Notes under the pieces: model-generated
Told to the model about the DNA's origin: nothing
The model's database searches: none
Seen by the model: only the letters and a program-made list of their open reading frames with translations
Position numbers and translations under genes: made by a program
DNA from: a virus
Length of the DNA: 55,173 nt
Reading direction: 5' to 3' (one strand)
IMG/VR virus record: IMGVR_UViG_3300043607_000025
Coordinates: 1-55,173 of that record
Part shown: positions 14,493 to 21,993 of the stretch, one piece after another
Numbering within the stretch: the first letter of the stretch is position 1
How the letters are laid out: the number at the start of each line of letters is the position of its first letter

Positions 14493-15410
14493 ATGAAATG
14501 CGTATGTCCGATGGGTGGCGATCGAACCTGCCCCGACAACTGTGTCATCGCCACATGGCATGGCATGCCGGAAGATCAAAGGACAAAAGAGCGTCGTCGC
14601 CCTTTAGTCGAGATACTTGCTAAGCAGGGTTACACCCAGGAAGCGATTGCAATGCAGCTTGGCGTGAGCCACCAGACGGTTGGTCGCGATCTTGAGACAT
14701 TGTCCATCGTGGACAATGTCAAAGGGCAAGGCAAAGACACGCTTGGGCGAAAGAAGAGTACCGGCCGCCCAAAGGGCAGACAACGCAAGACCACGGCCGA
14801 TCAGGACGCACAGATTGCCGGTGCGATTTTGGACAGCGGCAAAACCTATGAGCAAGCGCAACAAGAATTTGATGTCAGCAACACAGTAGTGCGGCGCGCA
14901 GTGGCGCAAGAGCAAGGGCGCCGAGAAGCGCAGGCCGACCCACCGATTGATCCGGCCACGCTGTCGCTATCGGCGCAAGAAAAACTGGCGGCGGCTATGC
15001 GCCAGTATCAACGCAAGCTCGATGCCAAGTATGAAAAGGATTTGCGCGACGGTATCCAGAAAGCCGTGGAAGATGCCGTTCTGCCGCACTACGAAGAGAA
15101 GATTGCGCTAAGCGAGCAGATAACCAAAGCCCGTCAAGGGCTCATGAAAAAATCCGACTACAACAAGATCAGATTCTGTTTGCATCCCGACCAGTACATG
15201 AACCGCACACCGGAACAACGCAACGCTGCGAGCCAGTTGTGGGAAGAGTTGGAGGTCGTGCTGGTCAGTGAGGCTGAGAAGCCCACCGACACATTCAAGA
15301 TGCCAAAGACCTATGCCGAATTGTTGGCGCGCAAGCAGGCAGCGCAGGAAAAGCGAAAGACGAGGCGCGGACCGGGCCACCAGTCGCTGGCCGCGACGGA
15401 ATGCGGATAA
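14493..15410 (+). CDS. Helix-turn-helix DNA-binding protein with Cys-rich N-terminus
   Basis: 305 residues from ATG at 14493, which has the ribosome site AGGAG; the frame opens earlier but without support. The N-terminus is Cys-rich (MKCVCPMGGDRTCPDNCVIA) and could bind a metal. Residues about 35-65 form a helix-turn-helix (LAKQGYTQEAIAMQLGVSHQ), followed by a basic linker and a second HTH-like segment (KTYEQAQQEFDVSNTVVRRA). The C-terminal half is helical. Likely a regulator or replication-associated DNA binder of this phage. Confidence 0.65.
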   Translation: MKCVCPMGGDRTCPDNCVIATWHGMPEDQRTKERRRPLVEILAKQGYTQEAIAMQLGVSHQTVGRDLETLSIVDNVKGQGKDTLGRKKSTGRPKGRQRKTTADQDAQIAGAILDSGKTYEQAQQEFDVSNTVVRRAVAQEQGRREAQADPPIDPATLSLSAQEKLAAAMRQYQRKLDAKYEKDLRDGIQKAVEDAVLPHYEEKIALSEQITKARQGLMKKSDYNKIRFCLHPDQYMNRTPEQRNAASQLWEELEVVLVSEAEKPTDTFKMPKTYAELLARKQAAQEKRKTRRGPGHQSLAATECG

Positions 15411-15796
15411 TGCAACCCCGGCTTTTCAACATGCGCCTTCACGCGACAGTCATTGCGCTCGCCATGGTCCCGCTCGGGCTGTTTGCGCTCGCGAGCTACG
15501 GCAAGCCGCAGAAGCCAGTAGTGCCGATCGAGCAGCCGACCGTGCTGCGCGCGGTCAAGACCGACAGCTTTCGCGCGCCTGTAGTCACCGCCGAATTCAA
15601 AGCCACACCATTCACGCCGGTCCTAGTCGAGCGTCCGGTCGTGACGGAGGAGGCTCGGTCCATCCCCGCCTCCGGGCCTCCTCCACCACAGTCAGTCAAG
15701 AAGAAGACCCGGTTGGCGTACCGATCGGACGACATCTGTACGCGACACGGGATGTATCGCGTGAATTACGGCCGCCGATGGCGGTGCCGGAAATGA
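15401..15796 (+). CDS. Exported small protein ending in an ICxxxG...RRWRC motif
   Basis: 131 residues: an N-terminal hydrophobic segment (HATVIALAMVPLGLFALASY), a Pro/Val-rich middle and a basic C-terminus DICTRHGMYRVNYGRRWRC. The same type of tail occurs in a 30-residue ORF at 18253-18345. Such tails are seen in small rhizobial proteins of unknown role. The start overlaps the previous gene by 10 bases. Confidence 0.6.
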   Translation: MRIMQPRLFNMRLHATVIALAMVPLGLFALASYGKPQKPVVPIEQPTVLRAVKTDSFRAPVVTAEFKATPFTPVLVERPVVTEEARSIPASGPPPPQSVKKKTRLAYRSDDICTRHGMYRVNYGRRWRCRK

Positions 15797-15822
15797 TCTC
15801 AACCCAGAAGGACTATCACCCC

Positions 15823-16650
15823 ATGAGGAAACTACTTGCAGCAACCACCTTGGTACTCGCCATGGCGGCACCGGCCCACGCCCACCTGATCCTGTTCGAC
15901 AACCCGAACCAACCGAACTCCGGGGACGCTGTGTCCCAGTCGTTCGTCGACTTCGGGGCACAGGGCTTCGGCAACAGCCCGGCGGCACTGACCCTGCAAT
16001 CCAATGGCTCCCAGATCGGCAGCGTCACGCCGAGTATCACGGGAACCGCTGTCGTTCACGATCAGGCCATCGCCGGGAGCAACAAAGCCGCAACCCCAAC
16101 GCTGACCGACTTGGGTTGGCTCGGCGGCAGCGTCGTTGCCATCGGCTACAACAGCAATCAAAGCAACCAGACCGGCATTACGCTCCAGCAACTGGCGCTG
16201 ACGGTCTACAGTGGAACGACGGCGCTCGCCTCGTTCAGCCTCGCCACAAACCTGATCCCGCTGCAGTTTACGGCAGCCGACCTGCAACTGCAGGAAGGCC
16301 ACGGCAACGCGATCTTCGGGTTCGTGCTGGACACGCAAGAGCGCGCTCAGTTCAACGCACTCGTCGCCCTGACCGGCAGCGGTGATTTCCGGGTTGGCCT
16401 GGCCGCCAACATGGGATGCTTCGGGGCTGCGGGCAACGACCCGAATTGCCAAGTCTCGAACGACGGCGCCGACACGTTCTATCTCATCGCCCGCGGCAAC
16501 CCGATCATCAACCCGACCTGCCCGGATTGCGTCATCAACCCGGTCGACGTCGTTCCCGGCCCGGTGGCCGGTGCCGGTCTGCCGGGGCTGTTCGCCGCCT
16601 GCGTCGGGCTGTGGGGCTGGCGGCGCCGCCGTCACGCGCCTGTGGCGTAG
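15823..16650 (+). CDS. Secreted protein with PEP-CTERM-like sorting tail (275 aa)
   Basis: 275 residues from ATG at 15823, with a ribosome site (AGAAGGA). MRKLLAATTLVLAMAAPAHA is a clear signal peptide. The body is Asn/Gly/Thr-rich beta sequence (NPNQPNSGDAVSQSFVDFG) with a pair of cysteines near the end. The C-terminus has VPGPVAGAGLPGL, a hydrophobic segment and RRRR, the tripartite layout of PEP-CTERM-type signals recognised by exosortases. The next gene has the same tail. It is not like a virion protein; a surface or envelope role during infection or lysogeny is inferred. Confidence 0.8.
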   Translation: MRKLLAATTLVLAMAAPAHAHLILFDNPNQPNSGDAVSQSFVDFGAQGFGNSPAALTLQSNGSQIGSVTPSITGTAVVHDQAIAGSNKAATPTLTDLGWLGGSVVAIGYNSNQSNQTGITLQQLALTVYSGTTALASFSLATNLIPLQFTAADLQLQEGHGNAIFGFVLDTQERAQFNALVALTGSGDFRVGLAANMGCFGAAGNDPNCQVSNDGADTFYLIARGNPIINPTCPDCVINPVDVVPGPVAGAGLPGLFAACVGLWGWRRRRHAPVA

Positions 16651-16689
16651 TCACCTTGTCTCAGTCTCACCTCATTGGAGTTTACCTTC

Positions 16690-17385
16690 ATGAAGAAGCT
16701 GCTGCTGTTCACGACCGCTGCACTGATCGCCACGCCGGTGGCGGCCACCGCAGACATGGCGTTGCGCCTGCAAGACGGCGCGCTCGTCCAGGATTTCTTT
16801 TCTGCGCCTGGAGCGAGTTCGTTCACCGGGCCGACCGACTTCGCGTTTGGAGATTTCACGATCTCCAACATCACGGGATCGACGACGCCGTCGACCACTG
16901 CCCCGGTGCTGTTGTCGACGAACACCTTGGACCTTCAGTCCACGGACATCGGATCGCACGTCCTCGACATCTTCGTCACCGGCAACAATTTGTTGTTCCC
17001 GACGGGCATCAACAACACCTTCTCGGGCTTCACCAGCGTTTCGTTGTCGGACGGCTGGACCTCGTCGTTGTCTACTTTGCTCGACACCGGCAATGGCAAC
17101 TTCACCGGGTCGTTGGTTGACAGCATCGTGTTCAACGGCAACGGCATCTCGACGTTCTCCAACAACCAGACCGCCCTGGCGGACTTCGGTACTGGGCCGT
17201 ACTCGATCACGGCGCACTACCAGATCACGACCAACGGCACCGGACAGGCCAACAGCGGCATCCAGTTCGCCGCCGCGGCAGTCCCCGGCCCGGTCGTTGG
17301 CGCCGGCCTGCCCGGCCTGATCGCCGCGGGTCTGTTCATGGTCGGCCTCGCCAAACGTCGCCGCAACCGATCAGCTCAGGCCTGA
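16690..17385 (+). CDS. Second secreted protein with PEP-CTERM-like sorting tail (231 aa)
   Basis: 231 residues from ATG at 16690 with TTGGAG upstream. It has a signal peptide (MKKLLLFTTAALIATPVAA), a Ser/Thr/Asn-rich beta body (FTISNITGSTTPSTTA) and the tail VPGPVVGAGLPGL, hydrophobic stretch, KRRRN. Body sequences of this and the previous protein differ, so they share the tail rather than being simple duplicates. Both sit in a rightward early/middle operon, not in the virion gene block. Confidence 0.8.
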   Translation: MKKLLLFTTAALIATPVAATADMALRLQDGALVQDFFSAPGASSFTGPTDFAFGDFTISNITGSTTPSTTAPVLLSTNTLDLQSTDIGSHVLDIFVTGNNLLFPTGINNTFSGFTSVSLSDGWTSSLSTLLDTGNGNFTGSLVDSIVFNGNGISTFSNNQTALADFGTGPYSITAHYQITTNGTGQANSGIQFAAAAVPGPVVGAGLPGLIAAGLFMVGLAKRRRNRSAQA

Positions 17386-17483
17386 CGGGCCCTCTGCCCA
17401 CTGCCCTCCCGTCAGCATGAGGGCGCGTGCGGGTCTATGTGCCGCGTCCCGCACGCGCATCATGCTCTGCTGGAGCTGCCCGC

Positions 17484-17621
17484 ATGATCGAATATGAGTT
17501 CATGACGATGGGGCAAATCCCGTTTGGCTATATCGCCGGCTTTGGGATCGTCGTGTTGGCGCTAGTGGTACTGGCCGCCTACGGGTGGCTCGTCGCGGTA
17601 GCGCGGATAATGGGATCGTGA
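17484..17621 (+). CDS. Single-pass membrane peptide (45 aa)
   Basis: 45 residues from ATG at 17484 (GGAG upstream), dominated by one membrane segment (GYIAGFGIVVLALVVLAAYG). The stop overlaps a GTG start of the next ORF. A holin-like or inner-membrane effector peptide is possible; nothing more specific can be seen. Confidence 0.55.
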   Translation: MIEYEFMTMGQIPFGYIAGFGIVVLALVVLAAYGWLVAVARIMGS

Positions 17622-17770
17622 CCACCCGTCCCGAGATCCGCGAAAAATCACCGCGCTACTGGAAGACCGGCCGCAAGCTCAGCGCCAAGCGGATCGCCGA
17701 GAACGAGCGCGCCGCAGAACTCAGCCGGTGGATCAAGGAAGAACTCGCCAGGGCCAAAACCGAGATCTAA
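17618..17770 (+). CDS. Small basic protein with GTG start (50 aa)
   Basis: 50 residues. GTG at 17618 overlaps the previous stop as GTGA, the same coupling logic as the ATGA pairs here. The protein (MTTRPEIREKSPRYWKTGRK) is basic and helical. Unknown function. Confidence 0.5.
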   Translation: MTTRPEIREKSPRYWKTGRKLSAKRIAENERAAELSRWIKEELARAKTEI

Positions 17771-17784
17771 GCCGAGGAGAAAAA

Positions 17785-18012
17785 ATGACCGTCACTTATG
17801 AAACGCGGTGCGACAAAGTCGATTGGGACAATCTCAAAACGGAAGTTATCACAAAGCTCGAATACCTTCGCATGGCCTGGGCGGCTTCGGAGCAGGGCGC
17901 GCCGACTGAATTGCATAGGAAAATTGTTAACGATCTTTATGTCCCGGCTATTCGCCTGTTAGCGGAGTTTTGCGCGTGTCTCGAAGTGGATGAAGCACCG
18001 GACGACCAATGA
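17785..18012 (+). CDS. Small hypothetical protein (75 aa)
   Basis: 75 residues from ATG at 17785 with an excellent ribosome site (GAGGAGAAAAA). Helical, mildly acidic, with a Cys pair near the end (FCACLEVDEAP). No family recognised. Confidence 0.65.
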   Translation: MTVTYETRCDKVDWDNLKTEVITKLEYLRMAWAASEQGAPTELHRKIVNDLYVPAIRLLAEFCACLEVDEAPDDQ

Positions 18013-18022
18013 GCCAATCCAA

Positions 18023-18256
18023 ATGAACATCAAGATCGCGCTGCCCCGCATGCCGGCAAGCTTGGCCAAGGCGCTCGATCGCTACAGCGACTGGGCCGAG
18101 CAGCCGGTCCTGCGCCGGGACCTGGTGTCGATCGGCATCATCGCCAGCGTCTGCTTTGTCTATTCGTTCTGGGTCGGCGCTGAAGCCGCCATGGTCCTCG
18201 GCATACCGAGCGGCGTGTTGGCCTGGATCGCCATCGAAAATTGGTACGCAGCATGA
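18023..18256 (+). CDS. Small membrane protein (77 aa)
   Basis: 77 residues from ATG at 18023. An amphipathic N-terminus is followed by two short hydrophobic stretches (LVSIGIIASVCFVYSFWVGA and AMVLGIPSGVLAWIAI). Its stop overlaps the next small ORF as ATGA. Confidence 0.6.
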   Translation: MNIKIALPRMPASLAKALDRYSDWAEQPVLRRDLVSIGIIASVCFVYSFWVGAEAAMVLGIPSGVLAWIAIENWYAA

Positions 18257-18345
18257 CCGGAGGCGAGCGATATATCTGCCGCGGCAAGGGGCGAGCCTAT
18301 TACAACAACGGCCGCTCATGGCGGTGCAACCGAACTCGGCAGTAA
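18253..18345 (+). CDS. 30-residue protein with ICxGxG...GRSWRC motif
   Basis: Starts with ATG overlapping the previous stop (ATGA). The peptide MTGGERYICRGKGRAYYNNG, then RSWRC, repeats the tail motif of the 15401-15796 protein. The two Cys and the aromatic/basic pattern suggest a tiny folded unit. Confidence 0.5.
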   Translation: MTGGERYICRGKGRAYYNNGRSWRCNRTRQ

Positions 18346-18404
18346 CGTTTGAGGTTGCTTGAACTCGCGAACTCCGAGCCCGTCAGTAAACTGTGAAGAT
18401 CGAC

Positions 18405-18569
18405 ATGACCAAAGAGCAGGTAGAACTCGAACTCCGGCTGCACATGACAAACCTCTGCCTCGCGGTTCTGAGCAAGCGCGATGGCATGTTGCGCGAGTGC
18501 AAGGAGCTTTTGGTCGACAAGGTTTGCGAGTTGATCGCCTCCGCGCGCAAATCCGACGTTAACGGTTAG
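18405..18569 (+). CDS. Small helical protein (54 aa)
   Basis: MTKEQVELELRLHMTNLCLA begins a 54-residue, fully helical, charged protein with two Cys. No clear ribosome site is seen beyond GTGAAGA. It lies in the row of very small genes before the integrase. Confidence 0.5.
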   Translation: MTKEQVELELRLHMTNLCLAVLSKRDGMLRECKELLVDKVCELIASARKSDVNG

Positions 18570-18581
18570 TGGGTGACTGCG

Positions 18582-18650
18582 ATGAGACTTGGTGAACTGT
18601 TCGCCGTCGCGCGACACATCAAGGCGATGGCGGGGGAACTCAAGTTATGA
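18582..18650 (+). CDS. 22-residue leader-like ORF
   Basis: MRLGELFAVARHIKAMAGEL is a short amphipathic helix whose stop overlaps the start of the next gene as ATGA. It could act mainly to couple translation of the integrase cluster. Confidence 0.35.
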   Translation: MRLGELFAVARHIKAMAGELKL

Positions 18651-18841
18651 CTGCCCGCCTCCCCTTCACGCAGCAGTCCGTGCGCCGCGCGATCGCCGCC
18701 GCGCGCAAGGAGGGGCTGCGGGTGACGGAGATCCGTCCGGATGGGACTTTGGTTGTGCAGGACGGGGACGCACCGGTTGCCCCGCTCGAGACGCAGGAAC
18801 ACAATGACAGAGCCTCCCGCTGGGCGGAGGTCAAGGCATGA
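18647..18841 (+). CDS. Small protein coupled to integrase (64 aa)
   Basis: 64 residues with ATGA overlaps on both sides. TQQSVRRAIAAARKEGLRVT followed by EIRPDGTLVVQDG is a pattern seen in small genes directly upstream of integrases in alphaproteobacterial prophages. It might be an excision or DNA-binding accessory factor, but no helix-turn-helix is obvious. Confidence 0.65.
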   Translation: MTARLPFTQQSVRRAIAAARKEGLRVTEIRPDGTLVVQDGDAPVAPLETQEHNDRASRWAEVKA

Positions 18842-19980
18842 GATCCGTGCGGCTGGATCTTCCCTACTTGATGGCCGATACCGACCGGCACGGGAACCGG
18901 CGCCTTTTCGTGCGCCGGCACGGCCGCAAGATCCGCATCCGGGAGCAGCAGGGGACCGCGGCCTTTGCCAGCGCCTACACGGCGGCCCTGGAGGCGCTCG
19001 AGAGTCGGGCTCTGGACCAGCGCCAGCGCGCGCCGAAAGGAGCGCCGGCGGGCACGCTGGGCTGGCTAGCGGCGGCCTATTTCGGGTCTTCGGAGTTCAA
19101 GGCCCTGGATCTTGTCTCGCAGCGGACCCGTCGCGGGATCCTCGAGGGCTGCCTGCTCGAGCCGCGGGAACCTGGATCCGCCGACCTGATGGCACTCTGC
19201 CCGCTCGAGGTCTTGGCTGCGCCCCATATCCTGATGCTTCGGGACCGCCGAGCGGACAAGCCCGGATCCGCAAACAATCGGCTGAAATACCTGTCGGCCA
19301 TGTTCGGGTGGGCGGTCAATCGCGGGATCCTGCGGGCCAATCCGGCTCGGGACGTTAAGCCGGTCAGATACGCAAGCTCCGGGTTTCACAGTTGGACGCC
19401 AGCGGAGGTCGTCCAATTCGAGCGAAGGCACCCGGTCGGGTCCAAGGCGCGGCTGGCGCTGGCACTCCTGCTGTTCACCGGGCCGCGCCGGGGGGACGTT
19501 GTGACCTTCGGCCGCCAGCACGTCAAAGACGGCTGGATCCGCTTCGTACCCCGGAAAACCCGCTACAAACGGTCAACGCTCCTCGAGATCCCGATCGTGC
19601 CTGAACTGGCCAGGATCCTCGCGGCAAGCCCCACGGGCGAATTGACATTCCTCGAGACGGAATATGGCCGGGCATTCTCGGCCGCTGGCTTCGGCGGCTG
19701 GTTCCGGAAACGGTGCGATGAGGCGGGGCTCAAGCATTGCAGCGCCCACGGGCTCCGGAAGGCAGGGGCAGCCATCGCGGCGGAGCGCGGTGCGACCGAC
19801 CGCCAGCTCATGGCGCTATACGGCTGGACAACGGCGAGCCAGGCGACGGTCTACACTGCGGCGGCCGACAGAAAGAAACTGGCCGGCGAAGCCGCAAGGC
19901 TATTGGGTGGCGATCGAACAGAGAACGAACCTGCCCCACTCGCGATTGCCCCACCTTCTAAGACTTTGAAAAATGGATAG
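18838..19980 (+). CDS. int: Tyrosine recombinase / phage integrase
   Basis: 380 residues. The catalytic set is visible: R217 in TGPRRGD, K240 in PRKTRYK, H304 and R307 in SAHGLRKAG, W330 in YGW (replacing the usual His) and nucleophile Y339 in TVYTAA. The first 180 residues hold the arm-binding and core-binding domains (NNRLKYLSAMFGWAVNRG). It would integrate and, with an accessory factor, excise the phage genome. TGCCCCAC repeats in the last codons and just downstream look like arm sites, so attP probably lies at 19930-20110. Confidence 0.92.
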   Translation: MRSVRLDLPYLMADTDRHGNRRLFVRRHGRKIRIREQQGTAAFASAYTAALEALESRALDQRQRAPKGAPAGTLGWLAAAYFGSSEFKALDLVSQRTRRGILEGCLLEPREPGSADLMALCPLEVLAAPHILMLRDRRADKPGSANNRLKYLSAMFGWAVNRGILRANPARDVKPVRYASSGFHSWTPAEVVQFERRHPVGSKARLALALLLFTGPRRGDVVTFGRQHVKDGWIRFVPRKTRYKRSTLLEIPIVPELARILAASPTGELTFLETEYGRAFSAAGFGGWFRKRCDEAGLKHCSAHGLRKAGAAIAAERGATDRQLMALYGWTTASQATVYTAAADRKKLAGEAARLLGGDRTENEPAPLAIAPPSKTLKNG

Positions 19981-20100
19981 AATTTCCTGGACTGGCAGGA
20001 GTGGAGGGGCTGTTAGCCCCTTGCTACAAAACAGTAATTCGAAAAGTGGGGCAATTTCCACCCCATGTTGGCGTATGGGAAACCCGATTAACTGCCCCAC
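19932..20100. other. Probable attP region with four TGCCCCAC arm-type repeats
   Basis: TGCCCCAC occurs at 19932-19939 and 19947-19954 (plus), 20046-20053 (minus) and 20093-20100 (plus). Between them lies GGGGCT-GTT-AGCCCC (20006-20020), a 6-bp hairpin, then TTGCTACAAAACAGTAATTC. Clustered octamers flanking a short AT-richer stretch right after an integrase gene fit arm and core sites. The core itself cannot be named without the host attB. No convincing gene is seen between 19981 and 20222. Confidence 0.55.
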
Positions 20101-20222
20101 CCTCCCTCGATCCGAACTCGCGGCGCTGGGGATAAGGCAGCTCACAAAGCGTGAGGCCAAAGCCACGCCGATCGAGTTCCCCGACTTGCTAATTTCGATC
20201 GCTCGAACGGCGGGAGCACCCC

Positions 20223-20405
20223 ATGCCGAAATTTCCAAATCTCTATTTGGAGAATTTGGAAAATGCACTTCCCGCTAACGGCGCTCATGGTGAGCACGAC
20301 AGTTTTTTGTCGTGCGAGGACACCATGCGCAACCGTCGAGCAACCCTTGAACAGCCCCTCCCGCCGGTTCGGCTCAAACCCGGCGACCCCCGGCTGAGGG
20401 ACTAG
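20223..20405 (+). CDS. Small hypothetical protein (60 aa)
   Basis: Starts at ATG 20223 with CGGGAG upstream; an internal ATG at 20324 would give 26 residues (MRNRRATLEQPLPPVRLKPG). The first part spans two inverted repeats, which weakens the case for the long form. Confidence 0.4.
   Translation: MPKFPNLYLENLENALPANGAHGEHDSFLSCEDTMRNRRATLEQPLPPVRLKPGDPRLRD
20231..20264. repeat. Inverted repeat ATTTCCAAAT / ATTTGGAAAAT
   Basis: ATTTCCAAAT (20231-20240) is nearly complementary to ATTTGGAAAAT (20254-20264), and an inner TCCAAAT pairs with ATTTGGA. It is AT-rich against the high-GC background and lies beside attP, so it could bind a recombination or regulatory protein. Confidence 0.5.
20294..20315 (+). 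terminator. Hairpin GCACGACA-loop-TGTCGTGC
   Basis: A perfect 8-bp stem with a T-rich loop (GTTTTT). No T tract follows on the plus strand, so termination is uncertain. Confidence 0.4.
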
Positions 20406-20407
20406 CG

Positions 20408-20539
20408 ATGCTCCAAAATGTCGAGCCGCTCATCTGGAACGCGATTGGTGGTGTCTTAGGCGCTGCCACGTACTGCCTGCTGATCAGGTGGGGACGCTTC
20501 GCTCAGCAATGGCGATCCTGGTTCCTGCAGGAGAAATGA
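20408..20539 (+). CDS. Membrane peptide (43 aa)
   Basis: MLQNVEPLIWNAIGGVLGAA begins a 43-residue peptide with one membrane segment and a basic aromatic end (RSWFLQEK). It starts 3 bases after the previous stop and ends next to the following start. Confidence 0.5.
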   Translation: MLQNVEPLIWNAIGGVLGAATYCLLIRWGRFAQQWRSWFLQEK

Positions 20540-20540
20540 G

Positions 20541-20738
20541 ATGCTTGTGGCAATGCCAAAGTTCGAACAGACCTTTTGCAGTTCGTGCGGCGAGGCCTTC
20601 GGTCCAGGCTACAGTGGCTACTCTCATTGCGACCAGCACAAAGAGGTCCGTATGACCCCAACGGTCGAAAGGGTGATGAAGCAGTTCGAGAGCGCCCTCG
20701 CACGGAAGCGCGCCTACGGGCCGCCATCAACGCATTAG
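20541..20738 (+). CDS. Small putative zinc-binding protein (65 aa)
   Basis: 65 residues with a ribosome site GGAG. CSSCGEAFGPGYSGYSHCDQH offers C-x2-C and C-x2-H ligands for a zinc ribbon; the rest is helical and basic. Confidence 0.55.
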   Translation: MLVAMPKFEQTFCSSCGEAFGPGYSGYSHCDQHKEVRMTPTVERVMKQFESALARKRAYGPPSTH

Positions 20739-20783
20739 GAGAAGGTGGAATGCATTGCCACCATCGTGCACGAGGAATGAAAC

Positions 20784-21044
20784 ATGGGCCTCACAGTCAA
20801 ATGGATCGACGGCGGGCGCGAGCCCGGGGCCAAGCCAAACCCGGCTTATCCGAACGGCGTCGCCGTCGACGCCACGGCCGGCGAGGAGCCGTACTGCTAT
20901 GCGGTCCTCCCCTACCCGGCCAAGCGCTGCGGGCATTTCGTGATCACGTGCGACGCCTGCCGGCAGCATGTCGTCGTCCCCACTGCCGGCCGGCCCGACG
21001 ATCCGCGCTCGCTCAAGCTCGCCTGCATCAAACCGGAGCATTGA
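20784..21044 (+). CDS. Small cysteine-containing protein (86 aa)
   Basis: 86 residues with GAGGA before the ATG. A glycine/proline-rich N-terminus leads to RCGHFVITCDACRQHVVVPT, a metal-site-like CGH...CDAC...H cluster, then PDDPRSLKLACIKP. Similar short proteins occur in rhizobial prophages; function unknown. Confidence 0.6.
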   Translation: MGLTVKWIDGGREPGAKPNPAYPNGVAVDATAGEEPYCYAVLPYPAKRCGHFVITCDACRQHVVVPTAGRPDDPRSLKLACIKPEH

Positions 21045-21048
21045 AACC

Positions 21049-21669
21049 ATGGCCGACAAGAAAGCGCTGGAGCTTCTGCTGCAGAAGCTCACCGACGAGG
21101 GCAAACTGGTCGAGGCCGGATGGGTCGGGCTGCGGCTGGCGGTTGGCCTGGAGAATGCGCCGGCCGACCAGTTGCGCGAGATGCGCTTGGCCTTCCTCGG
21201 CGGCGCGCAGCATTTGTTTTCGAGCATCATGACCGCGCTCGACCCGGGCGACGAGGCGACCGACGCCGACCTCAATCGAATGAGCTTGATCTCGGCCGAG
21301 CTTGAGGCGGCGGCGAAGGAGCTTGTGGCCAGCTATGACAAACCGCCTCGTGCAACAAAACCCGAAAAACCCGACAATTTGTCAACAGCGCACGGGCTCG
21401 GCGACGCGCCCATCGAGGCGGACTACCGCGAGATGATGAACTCGATGGCGGTCTATCTCGACCGCTTTTTCAACGGGCCGGCGGCGAACACCAGGGACGC
21501 GGGGCGCACGACCGGCTTCGTGCTGATGGTGTTCCCGTTCAGCGCCGACGCCGATGGCGCGCACCGCTGCAATTACATCAGCAATGCCAGCCGCGAGGAT
21601 GTCGTGGTGCTCCTTAAAGAACAACTGGCAAGATTTGAAGGTCAACCTGAAATCGAGGGGAGGGCTTAA
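21049..21669 (+). CDS. Hypothetical protein (206 aa)
   Basis: 206 residues from ATG at 21049, 4 bases after the previous stop. The N-terminal half is helical (LELLLQKLTDEGKLVEAGWV); the C-terminal half has an alpha/beta look (TGFVLMVFPFSADADGAHRC, then YISNASREDVVVLLKEQLAR), a block common in phage and prophage proteins of unknown function. It overlaps the broken HNH gene by one base. Confidence 0.65.
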   Translation: MADKKALELLLQKLTDEGKLVEAGWVGLRLAVGLENAPADQLREMRLAFLGGAQHLFSSIMTALDPGDEATDADLNRMSLISAELEAAAKELVASYDKPPRATKPEKPDNLSTAHGLGDAPIEADYREMMNSMAVYLDRFFNGPAANTRDAGRTTGFVLMVFPFSADADGAHRCNYISNASREDVVVLLKEQLARFEGQPEIEGRA

Positions 21670-21993
21670 TGGGAGGCAGGAAAGCAATCGATCTAACCAA
21701 TCAACGCTTTGGACGGTTGGTTGTTTTGCGCCGTGCTGACTGCGCCAACGGACATGCGCGATGGCGCTGTCAATGCGATTGCGGAGGGCAAAAAGTTGTC
21801 GAAATCTTACCGGGCTTTTCTCGAAGACATGGGCCGCAGACCAACACCGAAACATTCGATCGACCGTATCAACAACGACGGAGACTATGAACCGGGCAAC
21901 TGCCGATGGGCGACCGCGACAGTGCAGCAAAATAATCGGCGCATTACGCTTGCGCGGTTCGAGGGAAGCCCGGATGTCACCGGGCACGCGTAA
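21669..21993 (+). pseudogene. Broken HNH homing-endonuclease-like gene (frameshift/deletion)
   Basis: The first frame (21669-about 21800) encodes the N-terminal domain of phage HNH/AP2 endonucleases ([12 protein letters not shown], then WRCQCDCGG). The C-terminal HNH part is in the next frame: [20 protein letters not shown], then [20 protein letters not shown]. The middle, normally holding the first half of HNH and the YGGRGI block, is missing. A single deletion of non-triplet length near 21790-21805 explains both the loss and the frame change. The 3' end overlaps the convergent 21977-22258 gene by 17 bases. Confidence 0.8.

Noticed and set aside
20012-20027. TTAGCCCCTTGCTA as a further repressor operator
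   Set aside because: Only the outer TAGC/GCTA matches; the centre differs and it is better explained as part of the attP hairpin.
19973-20278. 101-residue ORF over the attP region
   Set aside because: Starts inside the integrase end, covers arm sites and hairpins, and has no recognisable features.
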